A DNA stretch of 64,000 nucleotides from Umbilicaria muhlenbergii (taxonomy: Eukaryota; Ascomycota; Lecanoromycetes; Umbilicariales; Umbilicariaceae): positions 2,600,808 to 2,664,807 of the forward strand of contig KK106983.1 in the NCBI GenBank assembly GCA_000611775.1, read 5' to 3'. A model generated the notes under the pieces. It saw nothing but the letters and a program-made list of their open reading frames with translations. It was not told where the DNA came from and searched no databases. Positions 1 to 10,733 of this stretch are shown piece by piece. The first letter of the stretch is position 1. The number at the start of each line of letters is the position of its first letter. The position numbers were made by a program, and so were the translations under genes.

Positions 1-870
1 GATCATTAATCAGGAAAGAACCGCGGAGTGAGAAATCTGCAATATTATGCAGAAAGAAGCTGTCATGACATATGCAGCTAATTTTCAGAGACACGTCATG
101 TATACAAACTGAGATGACACTGCCTTAACTGCGCAGTACTACAAAGGCTTGAAAGACTTCATCAAAGATGAAATCTCTCAATCAGAGTGATCAAGCACTT
201 TGGCTCATATGATTGAAAAGTCAGTCATCATCAACAACCGCGCGTACGAAAGATCTATGGAAAAAAGTCAGAAGAATTACATACCACCAAAGGTGAATAA
301 GCCTCATGAAAGCACTCAGTATAACAATCAACTTTATTACAGCTCTCAGTCAATGAAAATCAACGTGACCTTTCATAGGAACTGATTTCAGAGAGGGACT
401 AAGCAGTTATCAAAGGGTATTAAAGTCAAAGGAAATTGTTATAGCTGTGAAAAATCAGGACATTTCACATGCAACTGTTGAGTCTCAACAAAAACCTTTT
501 CATCAAAGAAGAAGACATACACTGCTGTGTTAAAAGAGCCGGCCCTGAAATAATCAGTTCAGCACAATGCTATGTCTTGAACAGCTTGCTATGATGACAG
601 CTGTACAGTTCACTGAAGTGACAAAGATGACTCTGAATGATTCTCACGTCAATCAAAGAAGGCAAAGGAGTATGCTGCAACCTCTCACAGAAACCTCATC
701 ACAGATGCAGAGAGACATCAAGTCAAGCAGAATCAATTCAACTTGAAGAGCAATTATGTTGACAGTGATGATATGATACCCTCATTCAATGAGGAGGAAG
801 ACTTCATGGAAGTAACATCTTCTGAAGACTCAGATGAGTTCATGAAAGAAGATGAAAATGAGTGATTAAC
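1..870 (+). pseudogene. gag remnant with CCHC zinc knuckle
   Basis: The first part resembles the retrotransposon Gag core: a tract reading YYKGLKDFIKDEI, then NNRAYERS, at about 140-250. A zinc knuckle follows at about 440-480, reading CYSCEKSGHFTCNC, which fits C-x2-C-x4-H-x4-C. The region ends in an acidic tail around 780-866. In-frame TGA and TAA codons break the frame several times. Gag would package the element RNA in cytoplasmic particles. The true start is outside the window. Confidence 0.8.
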
Positions 871-1099
871 TACTCATGAAGAAAGATGAATTCAAACATA
901 TATCAAAATACTCAATGCCCTCAGCAAAAAAGAGGAGTACATGAAATGAGTAAAAGAAATAAAGGATCAGATCCTTTACATTATTCAAGATGCATTTATG
1001 CAGAATCAGAATCATGAAGAAACCAACTATCAAGATATAATTAAGAAGACACCCTCAAAGGGTTCTCAGTTCATCATCAGGGGAGGATATGTTACCCTC

Positions 1100-4000
1100 A
1101 ATGAAGCACACATCTCATGAGAACTTCATATGAAAGTATGAGAACTTCAAAGTGAATACTTAAAGAGAGACCTGAACAAGCATTCAGCTCAGAGAGTGAA
1201 TTCAGGAGACTTTAAATATGTTGAGAAGAACTTAAGCTTCTCTCCTTTTAATTCAAAAAATTAAAAGGCTCTTCAGGTCAGAGACTCCTGAAGACATTTA
1301 CTTTAAAGCCTTCAAGCAGTGAATGACAACAAGAATTCATCACTGCAGCACAGGAAGACATGAGCAACTTTCATGTCTGAATCAAAGTTAATGATCAACC
1401 AGCCTGACTACTAATAGACAGTGACTGCACAGGGAACTTCATGAACTCAGAATTTGCTGTGAAACACACAATTTAAACACAGGTGAAGCAGAATTCCTTC
1501 AGACTTCAAGGGTTTGATGAGACCTTTATGAAACATAATGATGAATGAGTAAACTGAGAGACGGTTCTCACGCCTATGCGTTTAGGTCAACATTGGGAAA
1601 AAATTCAATTCAACATAATGAAGCAATCAGGAAGTGATATAGTCCTGAGAATATCATGACTCTGAGTGGTCAACCTGATGATCAATTGAGCTGAAAATGA
1701 GATATACTTTGTTAAGGGTGATAATTTAAACAAGTTATATTCAGTCCTGAACTCACCTGAAGGTGTGAAGGTCTTCATTATGTCAGTGAAAGAGATGCAT
1801 GAGGAATTGAAGAATCCTGATGCAAAGATACTGTGAAGCAGATGAGTCAAAGATGATCAAGACTCTGTTATCAAGCTATTTATCCCTAAAGAATACAAAG
1901 ACTTCAAGGAATTGTTTACAGCTGTAAAAGATCAGGACGCCTTGCTAAAACATTAAGAATAAGATCATGAAATCAAGATCATGAAAGGTTGCACATCAAC
2001 AAAACAACTTATCTACCTGTTGTCACCTCAGAAGTTAAACGCTTTATGAGAATACTTAGAGGAGAATTTATGAAAAGGATTCATATGAGAATCTTAATCT
2101 TCAGCCAGATATTCAATACTGTTCATGCCAAAGTCAGATGATTCACTTAGGTTGTGTGTTGATTATAAAGCATTGAACAACATTACTGTCAAGAACAGTT
2201 ACTCTTTGCTGCTCATTTCAGAACTGCAGGATCAGTTTCAGAGAACACAATGATTTATCAAGTTTAATATTTCAGAGGCCTTCAACCAGATTTGTATCAA
2301 AGAAGGAGATGAATGAAAAACTGTGTTCTGAACAAAGTCAAGACTTTATGAGTACCTGATAATGTCTTTCAGATTAACAAACATGCCAGCAACATTTCAG
2401 GCTTTTATCAACAACATACTGCAGGAATATATGAATCAGTTCATGATTATGTACCTCAATGATATACTGATCTATTTCAAGACAGAGGAGCAGCATGTTC
2501 AGCATGTTCACAAAGTCCTGCAAGCACTTCAAGATGCAGGCTTGCAGGTAAAGCTTGAGAAGAGTCTTTTTCATTTCAAGGAAGTACACTTCCTAAGCTT
2601 CATCATAATGTCAGAAGGGTTACAGATGAACTCAGAAAAAATATGATCTGTGATTGAATGATCAGTACTGAAGAATGTCAAGGAAGTACAGTTCTTCCTT
2701 GAGTTCACAAACTTCTATAGAAAGTTTATCAAAAAGTATTCAAGAATCACATCACCTCTAATGAAGTTGACCAAGAAGGATCAGAAATTCAAGTGATCAC
2801 TTAAAGCACAGAAAGCCTTTAATGAGTTGAAGAAGAGATTCACTTCTCAATCAATTCTCATGAATTTCAACCCTGAGAAACTTATTACACTTGAGATGAA
2901 CACGTCAGATGAAGCTATAGAAGCATGCATCAATCAATCAGATGATAAAAAACATCTACAGCCAGTAGCTTTTTATTCAAGAAAGTTTTCAAGTGCTGAA
3001 ATGAGTTACAAGATACATGACAAGGAGCTGTTAATTATTGTTGATGCATTCAAGTAATGACATGTGTATCTGAAAGGACCTAAACGTGAGGTTTAAGTAT
3101 ACTCAGATCATAAAAATCTGTTGTATTTCATGACAACAAAAGTCTTAAATTGAAGACAAGTGCATTGGTCAGAAGAGTTGTCACAATACAACTTTAAGAT
3201 TCATTATCAGAAAGGATCAGAGAATGCTAAAGCAGACACTCTCAATCAACAAGCTGATTATTTGCAAGACAAATCAGTCATCAGTCATGTTATCCTTCAG
3301 GAGAATGAGCAAGGAGACATGTCTTTCAATAAACAGTTCAACCTCATCATACAAGTGAAAGATAACATTTTCAAAAATGAGATTCAAAAAGCGTTGAAGA
3401 ATGATAAGCTAACACAGCAGATTCTTCAGAATATTAAAGATCATGAAAACTTCAAAAGAGAGAAAAACTTATTACTTTTTCAAGACTTGATCTATGTTCC
3501 TATTAGTCTTCAATGAAAGCTAATAGAGGAAAGTCATTTCAACAAGATACACAATCATCAAGGAATTAACAAAATGATAGAATGACTCACAAGGATATAT
3601 TACTTCTCACACATGAAGAAGAAGATTGAAGAAATCATTCAAAAGTGCAACATCTGCTGAAGAAGCAAAGCAGATCAACATAAGTCATACAGTTTACTTA
3701 AGTCATCAAAGACATCATCAAGATCATGAGCAAGCATCACATTAAACTTTGTGATAAAGCTATCAAAGTTGAAAGAACCTCTGATGAGAGCAGTCTATGA
3801 TTCAATATTAATTATCACTGATAAACTTATGAAGTACAGATACTTCATACCTTATAACAAAGCATCATCAACAGAGGAACTTGCATATATGTTTTTAAGA
3901 ATTATAGCAGTCAATCATGAACTGTTGAAAGAGATAATCTCTGACAGGAACAAACTCTTCACCTTTAAGTTCTGAAAGTCATTAATGAACCAGTTGAGGA

Positions 4001-4790
4001 TTCATCATAAGTTATCAATGTCATATCATCCTCAGACGGACAGTCAGACTGAATGATTTAATCAGATTATGAAACAGTACCTACAGTGCTACATTAATTA
4101 TCAGCAAACTAATTGAGTAGAACTCTTACTGATAGCTCAGCTAGCATACAACTCAGCAGCAACAGAAACAACTGAAGTATCATCATTTTACATCAATTAC
4201 AGTTTCAACTCAGCTATGAATGAGGTCAGAGGGCTAATAATGATAACACAGAAAGCAAGAGTACAAGTGAATCACCTTAAGAATCTGCATGAAATGTTGC
4301 AGAGGAACATTAAGTTCACCTCAGAAAGATCAGCAGTATATCACAACAAAAAGAGAGCTAAAGAACTTACTCTCAAAGAGGGGGATAAAGTATACCTTTT
4401 ATGTTGCAATATCAAGACAAAGTAACCTAACAACAAATTGAATCACACAAAGTTGAGACCTTTTTGAATTGCAAGAATTAAGGGAAGCATCAACTATGAG
4501 CTTGAGCTTTCACTCACTATGTGAATACACTCAGTATTTCATGTATCACTACTTGAACCAGCAGACCTGAAAACATCATTACAAGAAAAATCACCAGAGA
4601 TCAACCTGAAAAGTCAAGATGTCAAATTTGAAGTAGAAGAGATCCTAGATCAGCAAGACATAAATGATGAGTCACACTATTTAATCAAATGAAAGGGGTA
4701 TGATAGCGGAGGAAACACATGAGAATCAGAAGAGAATCTTACTCATTGTGCAGTGAAACTGCATCAGTTTCAGCAAAGAAATCTGCAGCA
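1100..4790 (+). pseudogene. pol remnant: protease, RT, RNase H, integrase, chromodomain
   Basis: Domains in order are a protease site at about 1381-1440 (LIDSDCTGNF, where the family has DSG), RT at about 2050-2650 with the active-site motif at 2452-2475 reading YLNDILIYF instead of YxDD, and RNase H at about 2820-3280 (YSDHKN, FKIHYQKGSENAKADTL). Integrase follows at about 3500-4230 with a zinc-binding head, the DSILIITDKL core and YHPQTD. A chromodomain lies at about 4625-4750 (EVEEILD, KGYDSGGNT). Positions where relatives carry Trp read TGA at 2314, 3727, 3973, 4114, 4690 and 4720; one Trp is intact at 3166. The loss of an active-site Asp and many stops make it non-functional. Confidence 0.9.
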
Positions 4791-5278
4791 AGCCAGTCTG
4801 CGCCGGCAAGGTTAAAAGCCTCAAGTGCAAGGAAGTTGAGGAGAGGCCTGTTAAAAGAATCAGCAGTTAAAGCAGCTGCATGCTCATCTGCCTTCAACTC
4901 TTTAATGTTCTGAAGTTCAGTACAGATCAAGTCTGACTGCTTCTTTCACAGGAAAGTGATTTGTTTGTGAAGCCTCTCTTTCTTCACTCTTATTTCTCAC
5001 TTTTATGCCGTGACGGCATCCTTTTCCTTTTTCAGGTGATGAATTTCTGCACTCACCTTGTTGATCTCCTCTGAAGATATGAACAAGTCACAGGAGACGC
5101 TCAGCTGAATGCAGGCATCACACTTATTACAATCATCTGACACCTTGCACTCCTTGCCATCAGTTAGGCAGTGACTACACGTTCACATGACAATCCTCCC
5201 GTTTTCAGTGATTGAATCAGTCAAACAGGAATGATGAGAAGTAGATGACTTCTTCTTTCTGATATTGAATGAAGGCAT
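4739..5278 (-). pseudogene. antisense Cys-rich (zinc-finger-like) ORF at the 3' end of the retrotransposon
   Basis: Reading the minus strand from an ATG at 5278 to a stop at 4739 gives one frame of about 179 codons, interrupted only by TGA at 5183-5185 and a few further TGA/TAA codons. The centre reads CSHCLTDGKEC and then CNKCDACIQLSVSCD, a paired-Cys pattern like a fungal binuclear or small zinc finger. A lysine/glutamate-rich coiled-coil-like stretch follows, then an acidic tail. The frame also stays open upstream to 5425. It lies tail to tail with pol and partly overlaps the last codons after the chromodomain. That the reading frame stayed recognisable with the same stop-type lesions as pol suggests it was once a real element-borne gene. 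Function unknown. Confidence 0.6.
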
Positions 5279-5351
5279 GAAGAAGGTTGAGTTTTCAAGG
5301 ATGAAAATGTTGAGAGGGGAGCTAATATTACACCTCTCACTAAAAGGTACC

Positions 5352-5758
5352 TGTTGAGTACACATAGCAGGCGTACATGTGGTACTGCTCATGAAGCTCA
5401 GAGCATGAGCACTCTGAGCACTCAACTGCTCATGATGCTCAGAGCATGAGCACCTTGAGCACCTAACTGCTCATGGTGCTCAGAGCATGAGCACCCTGAA
5501 CAGTAAGGTTACACACACAGAGCAGTACAGTCACACATGAGTCTTCTAGAGTATTATATAATCACAGGTAGATTCATAGTTAGGAGCTCATGCTCAACTC
5601 ATGTATCAAATGCAATCTCATAGGTCTTCTGCCTTCTAGCTTATCTGAGTCTACATGTGATCAGTAGTTCATTGAACCAAGCGCTGTGATTAGATGAACG
5701 TTGGTATAGTTCATTGAATGATTGTATTATCCCCGTCACTACGACACCACCTGTTACA
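5352..5758 (+). repeat. probable 3' LTR
   Basis: The segment starts TGTTGAGTACACA directly after the purine-rich AAAAGGTAC, which could be the polypurine tract, and ends CCTGTTACA, giving TG...CA borders about 407 bp apart. It lies downstream of the last pol domain and contains promoter-like tandem palindromes. The 5' copy is not in the window, so the borders rest on the TG/CA ends and the tract alone. Confidence 0.4.
5384..5506 (+). repeat. three 41-bp tandem repeats, each a palindrome
   Basis: Three consecutive 41-bp units start at 5384, 5425 and 5466. Each begins ACTGCTCATG and contains a self-complementary stretch in which TGCTCATG pairs with CATGAGCA around a CTCAGAG centre. They sit in the early part of the putative LTR (U3). 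They could be enhancer or dimer-binding sites, which is inference. Confidence 0.7.
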
Positions 5759-6255
5759 TGTAGGTACTTTTCTAATATTACAGTTAATTATTTCACTTCA
5801 TAAGCAGGCCTGAAACTGTTGCAAGAGATGAGTTATTTGAATCTAGAAAAGTACAAAGAAGGAAGCAGTCTTGTGAGTGCAGTCATGACATAAATATCAA
5901 AGTGTCAAGACACATTAATCTCAATTTAGTTTAAAATCAGATAATTTAATATTCATCAGTGTCAGTTGATCATGTTGTAACAAAGTAAAATAAATCATTT
6001 TACACTTTCAAAATGATCTTCTACAGCAGTTGACTCAGAACCTTTCAGCTCATCTTTTAACTTTATTCTTCACTCACTTCACAGTCAGAAGATCTTGCTG
6101 CAGCTGAATTCTTCTACATTGATATTAAGAAATACTCTGATAAAGTACAATGTACTAATTGCTGAATAAGCCTTGACAAGTGAGAGCCAGGTGATAATGC
6201 AATTAGAGAGCATATCAAGTGCTCATTCAAGTGCACTCAAGAACTTGTCTTTATG
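5759..6255. other. AT-rich stretch without a recognisable gene
   Basis: Directly downstream of the LTR. Stops occur in all frames and there is no domain-like translation. The base composition matches the hypermutated element, so it is probably more decayed repeat. Confidence 0.5.
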
Positions 6256-6532
6256 TCAGCTGTCTTTACATCAGCTGCCTCTGCTTCAACTGTCACCTCA
6301 TCAGTTACCTTCAGCCTCACCTCAGCTGTCTTCACCTTGACTGTTTTTACATCAGCTGTCTTTACTTCAGCTGTCTTTATGCTAGCTGTCTCTGCATCTG
6401 CTGCTTTCACTGCATCAGCTGTTTTTACCTCAGTTGTTTTCACATCAGCTGTCATCTTCATATCAGCTGCTGTTTTCATGTTAACTGCTTTCACTTCAGC
6501 TGCCTCTACTTCAGTTGCCTTCACTTCAGCTT
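6256..6532. repeat. 15-bp minisatellite (some 18-bp units)
   Basis: About eighteen imperfect units of the type TCAGCTGTCTTTACA run head to tail; a few are 18 bp. Because the period is a multiple of three, the minus strand reads as a repeated pentapeptide close to K-T-A-E/D-V over about 95 residues. It could be a remnant of a repetitive protein or simply a minisatellite; no flanking gene structure was recognised. Confidence 0.7.
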
Positions 6533-7499
6533 GCCTCATCATCATTATCACTAGCGCCGCGCTAGTGAACATCACTACAATTTATGAGCTTTTAAAGCAT
6601 AAATTCAGCTGTGAAATGATCATGTCTAGGCACTCAGTTAATTTTTAATTGATTTTTAATGAACATTTAATCATCTTGACTCTGTGACAAGGAATAAGTT
6701 AAAGGTAAACAGAAAAGTTACAACAAGCATCTACATAATATGAGAAATGTCATGTAAAGGTGATAACATAATTAATAAGCATGTGCATTGAGGGCATCAT
6801 CTTTTCTTGTTTTTTGTGAGCAATTGTTATAATATTATTATAATTTTACTGAGTTATAATTGTTCTGCATGACATTAATGAGCATATATGCCACGTCACC
6901 CTTCTAGATAGTTAGACAAGACTTAATACATACACTTATTTTAACATGATTAACTATTATATTATTAAGATAAATTAATATATTTTATAAATTAATTTTT
7001 TTTTCTTACTCTCTGTTATTTCTTCTTGTTAAAGCTTTAAGATTTACTTATACTCTTTAATAATAATCTTTAGATTATACATACTGTTGAAGTAGTAGTA
7101 ACAAAGATTAAAGTAGCAGATATTTTTTATTAATACATTAACAATTTAATAAGTTAACTCTGAGTTAATTTTTAACACTTTGAGCGCTCTGAGCTTCTGA
7201 TCTCATGTCTCAGCTAACAGTCACTCTTAGCACCCTCTGAGTGCTTTGAGCTCAACCTTAAATCTTGAGCAGAACATCAAAATTTTGTGATAAAAAAACA
7301 ATTATTAAAACAATTGTTTAAACAAGTACACACACAGTGTTATAATAACAGTAAAACTTATAATAAGTAAACTTTTGCTAAAATTCACTTTTCTGCAATA
7401 AAAAATCATGATTTGTTGAGTCTGAAAGCACTGTATAAGTGTTGAGTTCTGAATATTTAAAGAACTTCAAGATTTTCATCACTTAAAAATTTACACACT
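6533..7499. other. very AT-rich stretch without a recognisable gene
   Basis: No domain is visible on either strand. At 7170-7260 there are short GAGCGCTCTGAG-type motifs related in sequence to the LTR palindromes at 5384-5506 and to a stretch near 8003-8025. Confidence 0.5.
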
Positions 7500-7976
7500 T
7501 TAATAACTTTTGCACCTCAACAGATATAAAGAAACTTTCAATGCATAAATTATAAAAAACAGTATTATCTATTAATGTTAAATTAAAAGTTTCTTCATAA
7601 CTGCTATTGTTGTTAAGTTATATTTAATTCAAGTTATCAATAGTGAAAAATCTTTCAAAAAAAAGTCACATACTTTGAATAACTATTGCGCTTTTATACT
7701 TATAATATAACTTTCAGTCTATAAGTTGTAGAGAATAAGCTGTTTAAGAGTTTTCTGATACAAAGTTTCTTTTTATGTGTTGTTGGTGTTGAGTTATTCA
7801 AAAAGTCATTAAAAATCTGTTTATTAATGTTGTAATTTTCATCACTGAAAGTTTGAAATCAATATAACTTTTTAACAACAACAGTTATAAAAAAACTTTA
7901 AGTTATAAAACAGTTTAATAGCTTCTTCTCTACAACTTATAAACTAAAAGTTATATCATAAGTATAAAAGTAAAGT
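7500..7976. repeat. nested imperfect inverted repeats (hairpin-like, possibly MITE-derived)
   Basis: The arm at 7691-7742 (CTTTTATACTTATAATATAA...) is the near-complement of 7919-7970. The intervening bases also pair in part, giving an imperfect palindrome centred near 7830. A smaller related inverted repeat lies at about 7515-7625, where AAAGAAACTTTC opposes AAAGTTTCTTC. All share an ACAGNTATAAA-AAACTTT core, so they look like copies of one short element. No ORF is visible. Confidence 0.5.
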
Positions 7977-8592
7977 GTAAGATTTGTATGAGCTCATTTA
8001 CTGCTCAGAGAGTGCTCTGAGCGCATAAAGTACTATTAACTAAAATCTTATTTTTGAGCGGGCTGCCAAATTGCGGATGTAATTAACAAAAGCAGATAAA
8101 AAGACAGAAAAGACAACAACTTAAATCTTAACTTAAAAGACTCAGACTGATTATAGTACTCAGCTGATAAAAAAGGTGATACCAGTGATGATAATAATAA
8201 TAATGACAAAAAGAATAAAATTTAATAACACTTTATTAATAAAGACTGTTAAGAAGAGTATAAGAGATTTAAGAATCTTAAAGTCAAAGGAGATAATAAT
8301 AATAACAGCAGAGAAGAGAATTAATAACAGTGAAAGAGAATAACAGCAGCATAAGAACTTATCTGATGTATTAATAAAGTCTTCAAGAAAGAGGAAAATT
8401 TAACAAGACAAGAAGATGTATCTAATTAAAGAATGATGATGAGGAGGAGGCAGCTGACAGCGCCTCAGAGATTGCCATAATTGATTAATAAGAGGTCAAT
8501 TATATGTTTCAGGTTATAAAGGCATAGAACGTATGAAATAAAAATGTTAAAGATCATAAATGTAGAAAAATACTAAGTCTGCCGGCCCCCCC
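7977..8592. other. AT-rich, A/G-biased stretch, probably decayed repeat
   Basis: The plus strand is strongly purine-rich, with GATAATAATAATAATGAC-like runs and frequent TAA codons. It might be a dead coding region of another transposon, but no domain can be named. Confidence 0.4.
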
Positions 8593-8657
8593 AATCTGCC
8601 GGTTGAATCTGCCGGTTGAATCTGCCGGTTGAATCTGCCGGTTGAATCTGCCGGTCC
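8593..8657 (+). repeat. five 13-bp tandem repeats at the composition boundary
   Basis: Five head-to-tail units of AATCTGCCGGTTG (the last ends GGTCC). To the left the DNA is AT-rich and CpG-poor; to the right it is GC-rich with CpG. The repeat is rich in CCGG and carries no sign of C-to-T decay. Confidence 0.9.
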
Positions 8658-8793
8658 GGAAGCAGTCCGCTGCTCAGCCGTCGCATTTATTTTGCGGGTC
8701 GCGAGGCAAGCCGAAAATATCGCCGCTCACGTTCTCCCCAAAGCGACGGGAGCAATATCAGGGTTCAATTGAGGAACACGACGGCCCACATCT

Positions 8794-10013
8794 ATGAACT
8801 ACGCCAGTGCTGAAGATTTAGACCTCGGTGGAGGAAACACCAAGGTTGATCCAAGTGTCGCCGCAGGTCAATTGTGATGTTCGCCAAGTACATAACTCCA
8901 CTGCTTACCAAAACTAAGAACTACCGAAAGGCTGTCGAGTGGTATCCACCGAAGGCCATGGTGTCAGTTTCTGGGCTAATACCGGCCGAATCGACGTCGA
9001 GCTGGCCGATAGGACACCGCAGTCATTTTTCATGAAGGTGATATCGAAAGAGCTAGGCAAGAACATGATGCACGGGGAGTTCGAGTCTATGAAGGCTATA
9101 TATATACGCTCTTGCCCGACTTCGCACCGAAGCCGATTGCTTGGGGAACGTACGAGACCATACCGGACACGCACTTCTTCTTATGCCAATATCGAGAGAT
9201 GATAGATGAAATGCCAGACCCGCACAAATTCACCGCCCGTCTTGCAGCGCTCCACCAGAACAGCAAGTCTCCGAACGGCAAATTCGGCTTCCACATAACC
9301 ACTTGTAGCGGCTATTTGCCCCAGATGAACGAGTGGGAAACAAGCTGGGAGACTTACTTTACAAAGAGCATGAGGTGGGCTCTCAAACTTGAACTCGAAG
9401 CCAAGGGACCGGACCCCGAGTTCAACGTGCTAGTCCCGGTCCTCTTTGACAAGGTTATACCTCGTCTACTTCGCCCACTCGAGAGCGAGGGTCGATCTGT
9501 GAAGCCCTCGCTTGTGCACGGAGATCTATGGTATGCAAATTCTGGAATTGATGTGAACACGGGCGAATCTCTTATCTTCGATGCCTGCTGCTTCTACGCT
9601 CACAACGAATGTAAGTTAAATGATCACCCGGGGCCAACAGAACTAACGAGGCTCACATATACACTTAACCAAGATGAGTTTGGTCAATGGCGGCCAATCT
9701 GCAATAGATTTGGGGCCGAATACTTGGCAGCATACCACTCTTATGTTCAGATATCCCCACCTGAAGAGGATTACGACGGCCGTCTAGATCTTTACAAACT
9801 GTGAGAATGCGATTCTAAGATTACCTCAGATCTCAATATTAAATTGACGTCAGAATAGAAGATTCAACACGCACGTATCTGCCCTCTTCACCCAAAATGA
9901 GACGCTTAGGGAGCAGTATGAGTCCCTTTGCATTCTTGTCATCGAAGCCGTCGCTAACAAAAACCCATAGGATGCGTGGTGATATGAGGGACTTGGTTCA
10001 GAGATATGGATAA
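8794..10013 (+). pseudogene. fructosamine/ketosamine 3-kinase family protein, frameshifted
   Basis: Four exons are supported: 8794-8866, 8919-9800, 9859-9915 and 9971-10013, with introns of 51-58 bp whose phases fit. The product belongs to the fructosamine kinase family, which phosphorylates sugar adducts on protein amines. Motifs include HGVSFWANTGRIDVEL in the N lobe, the catalytic HGDLWYAN and IFDACCFYAHNE in the metal-binding segment, and a C-terminus ending DMRDLVQRYG. The lesion is in exon 2: the frame before about 9100 and the frame after it differ, and the change falls in a TATATATA run at 9098-9105. One extra TA would explain it. Either the gene is recently inactivated or the assembly is wrong there. 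It sits at the border of the repeat block. Confidence 0.8.
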
Positions 10014-10059
10014 TTGAAGAAAAAAGCTAGTTCCAAGGTTTCTAAGTAGATTATAAACC

Positions 10060-10588
10060 CCCGAATTAGATCCTCCCCGTTGAAGCTCTTAGCTACCTTA
10101 CCATCCCTGACACCATCCTCGTCATCCTCTCCTCCACTCACCTGTCCAAAGGCTCACTATCCTGTTTCCTTAATAAGCGCTGGCTCTCCCTGTTTGACGC
10201 CAAGAACGCAAAAGCCATGAAGCGGATCCGGGACGGGTTTGAGTGCTGCGGGTTGAGGTCTACATTCGACAGGGCGTGGCCGTTCCCGGATAAGGAGCAC
10301 AGAGCCCGGGGCGTGCGTAGTTACTTTCAACAGAATAAGGGGCTGTCTCGGAAATTGGATGGGGAAGGAGTGGAAAATCCTAGCGATGTTCATTGTTATC
10401 TGGGCCTTGAGCTTATTGAGCAAAACAAACTCAACGTCTCCTCATCCCCTCTGTGCAATACTCCCCAGCCAGCACGCAGCATACATCCCACTCCTGTGAA
10501 CGAAGACGCTAATGTCGAGAAGGTGGTGCTGTGCCTGCTCCTGCGCTTCCGGCCAGTGCGTCTGAAGGTTTTGGCGGTGCAGTCGTAG
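10060..10588 (+). other. possible F-box-like fragment
   Basis: One plus-strand frame reads IPDTILVILSSTHLSKG, then CFLNKRWLSLFDAKNAKAMK and a further open stretch to the stop near 10588. The first part resembles an F-box (P-D-I-L, then KRW). There is no in-frame ATG before the motif and no known domain after it, so it is at best a remnant or partial gene. Confidence 0.25.
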
Positions 10589-10733
10589 CGGGTAGATGAG
10601 GGCCCCGTGGCGCAGAGGCAGATTGCGGGGAGGGGGACGGAGCAGGAACGGTATTTTGATCTCTCCGGGCGGGAGGCGGAGAGGGAGGATGAAGGGAGGC
10701 AGTGTTGCGGAGTGGGTGAGTTGGGGTGGGGGG

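Larger units (their letters stand above)
1..5758 (+). mobile_element. Ty3/Gypsy LTR retrotransposon with chromodomain, 5'-truncated by the window edge, heavily mutated
   Basis: The order zinc-knuckle Gag, aspartic protease, reverse transcriptase, RNase H, integrase and C-terminal chromodomain defines a Ty3/Gypsy element of the chromovirus type. The 5' LTR and the start of gag lie left of the window. Every domain can be read in one coding sense but is interrupted by stops, mostly TGA where the family has Trp or Arg. The element is AT-rich with almost no CpG, unlike the genes from 8.7 kb onward. It ends in a probable 3' LTR. It is a dead copy; decay by a repeat-targeted C-to-T process is inferred from the mutation pattern. 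Confidence 0.9.

Noticed and set aside
6237-6575. 112-codon minus-strand frame annotated as a protein gene
   Set aside because: It is fully made of the 15-bp minisatellite with no start context, domain or flanking exons; kept as a repeat only.
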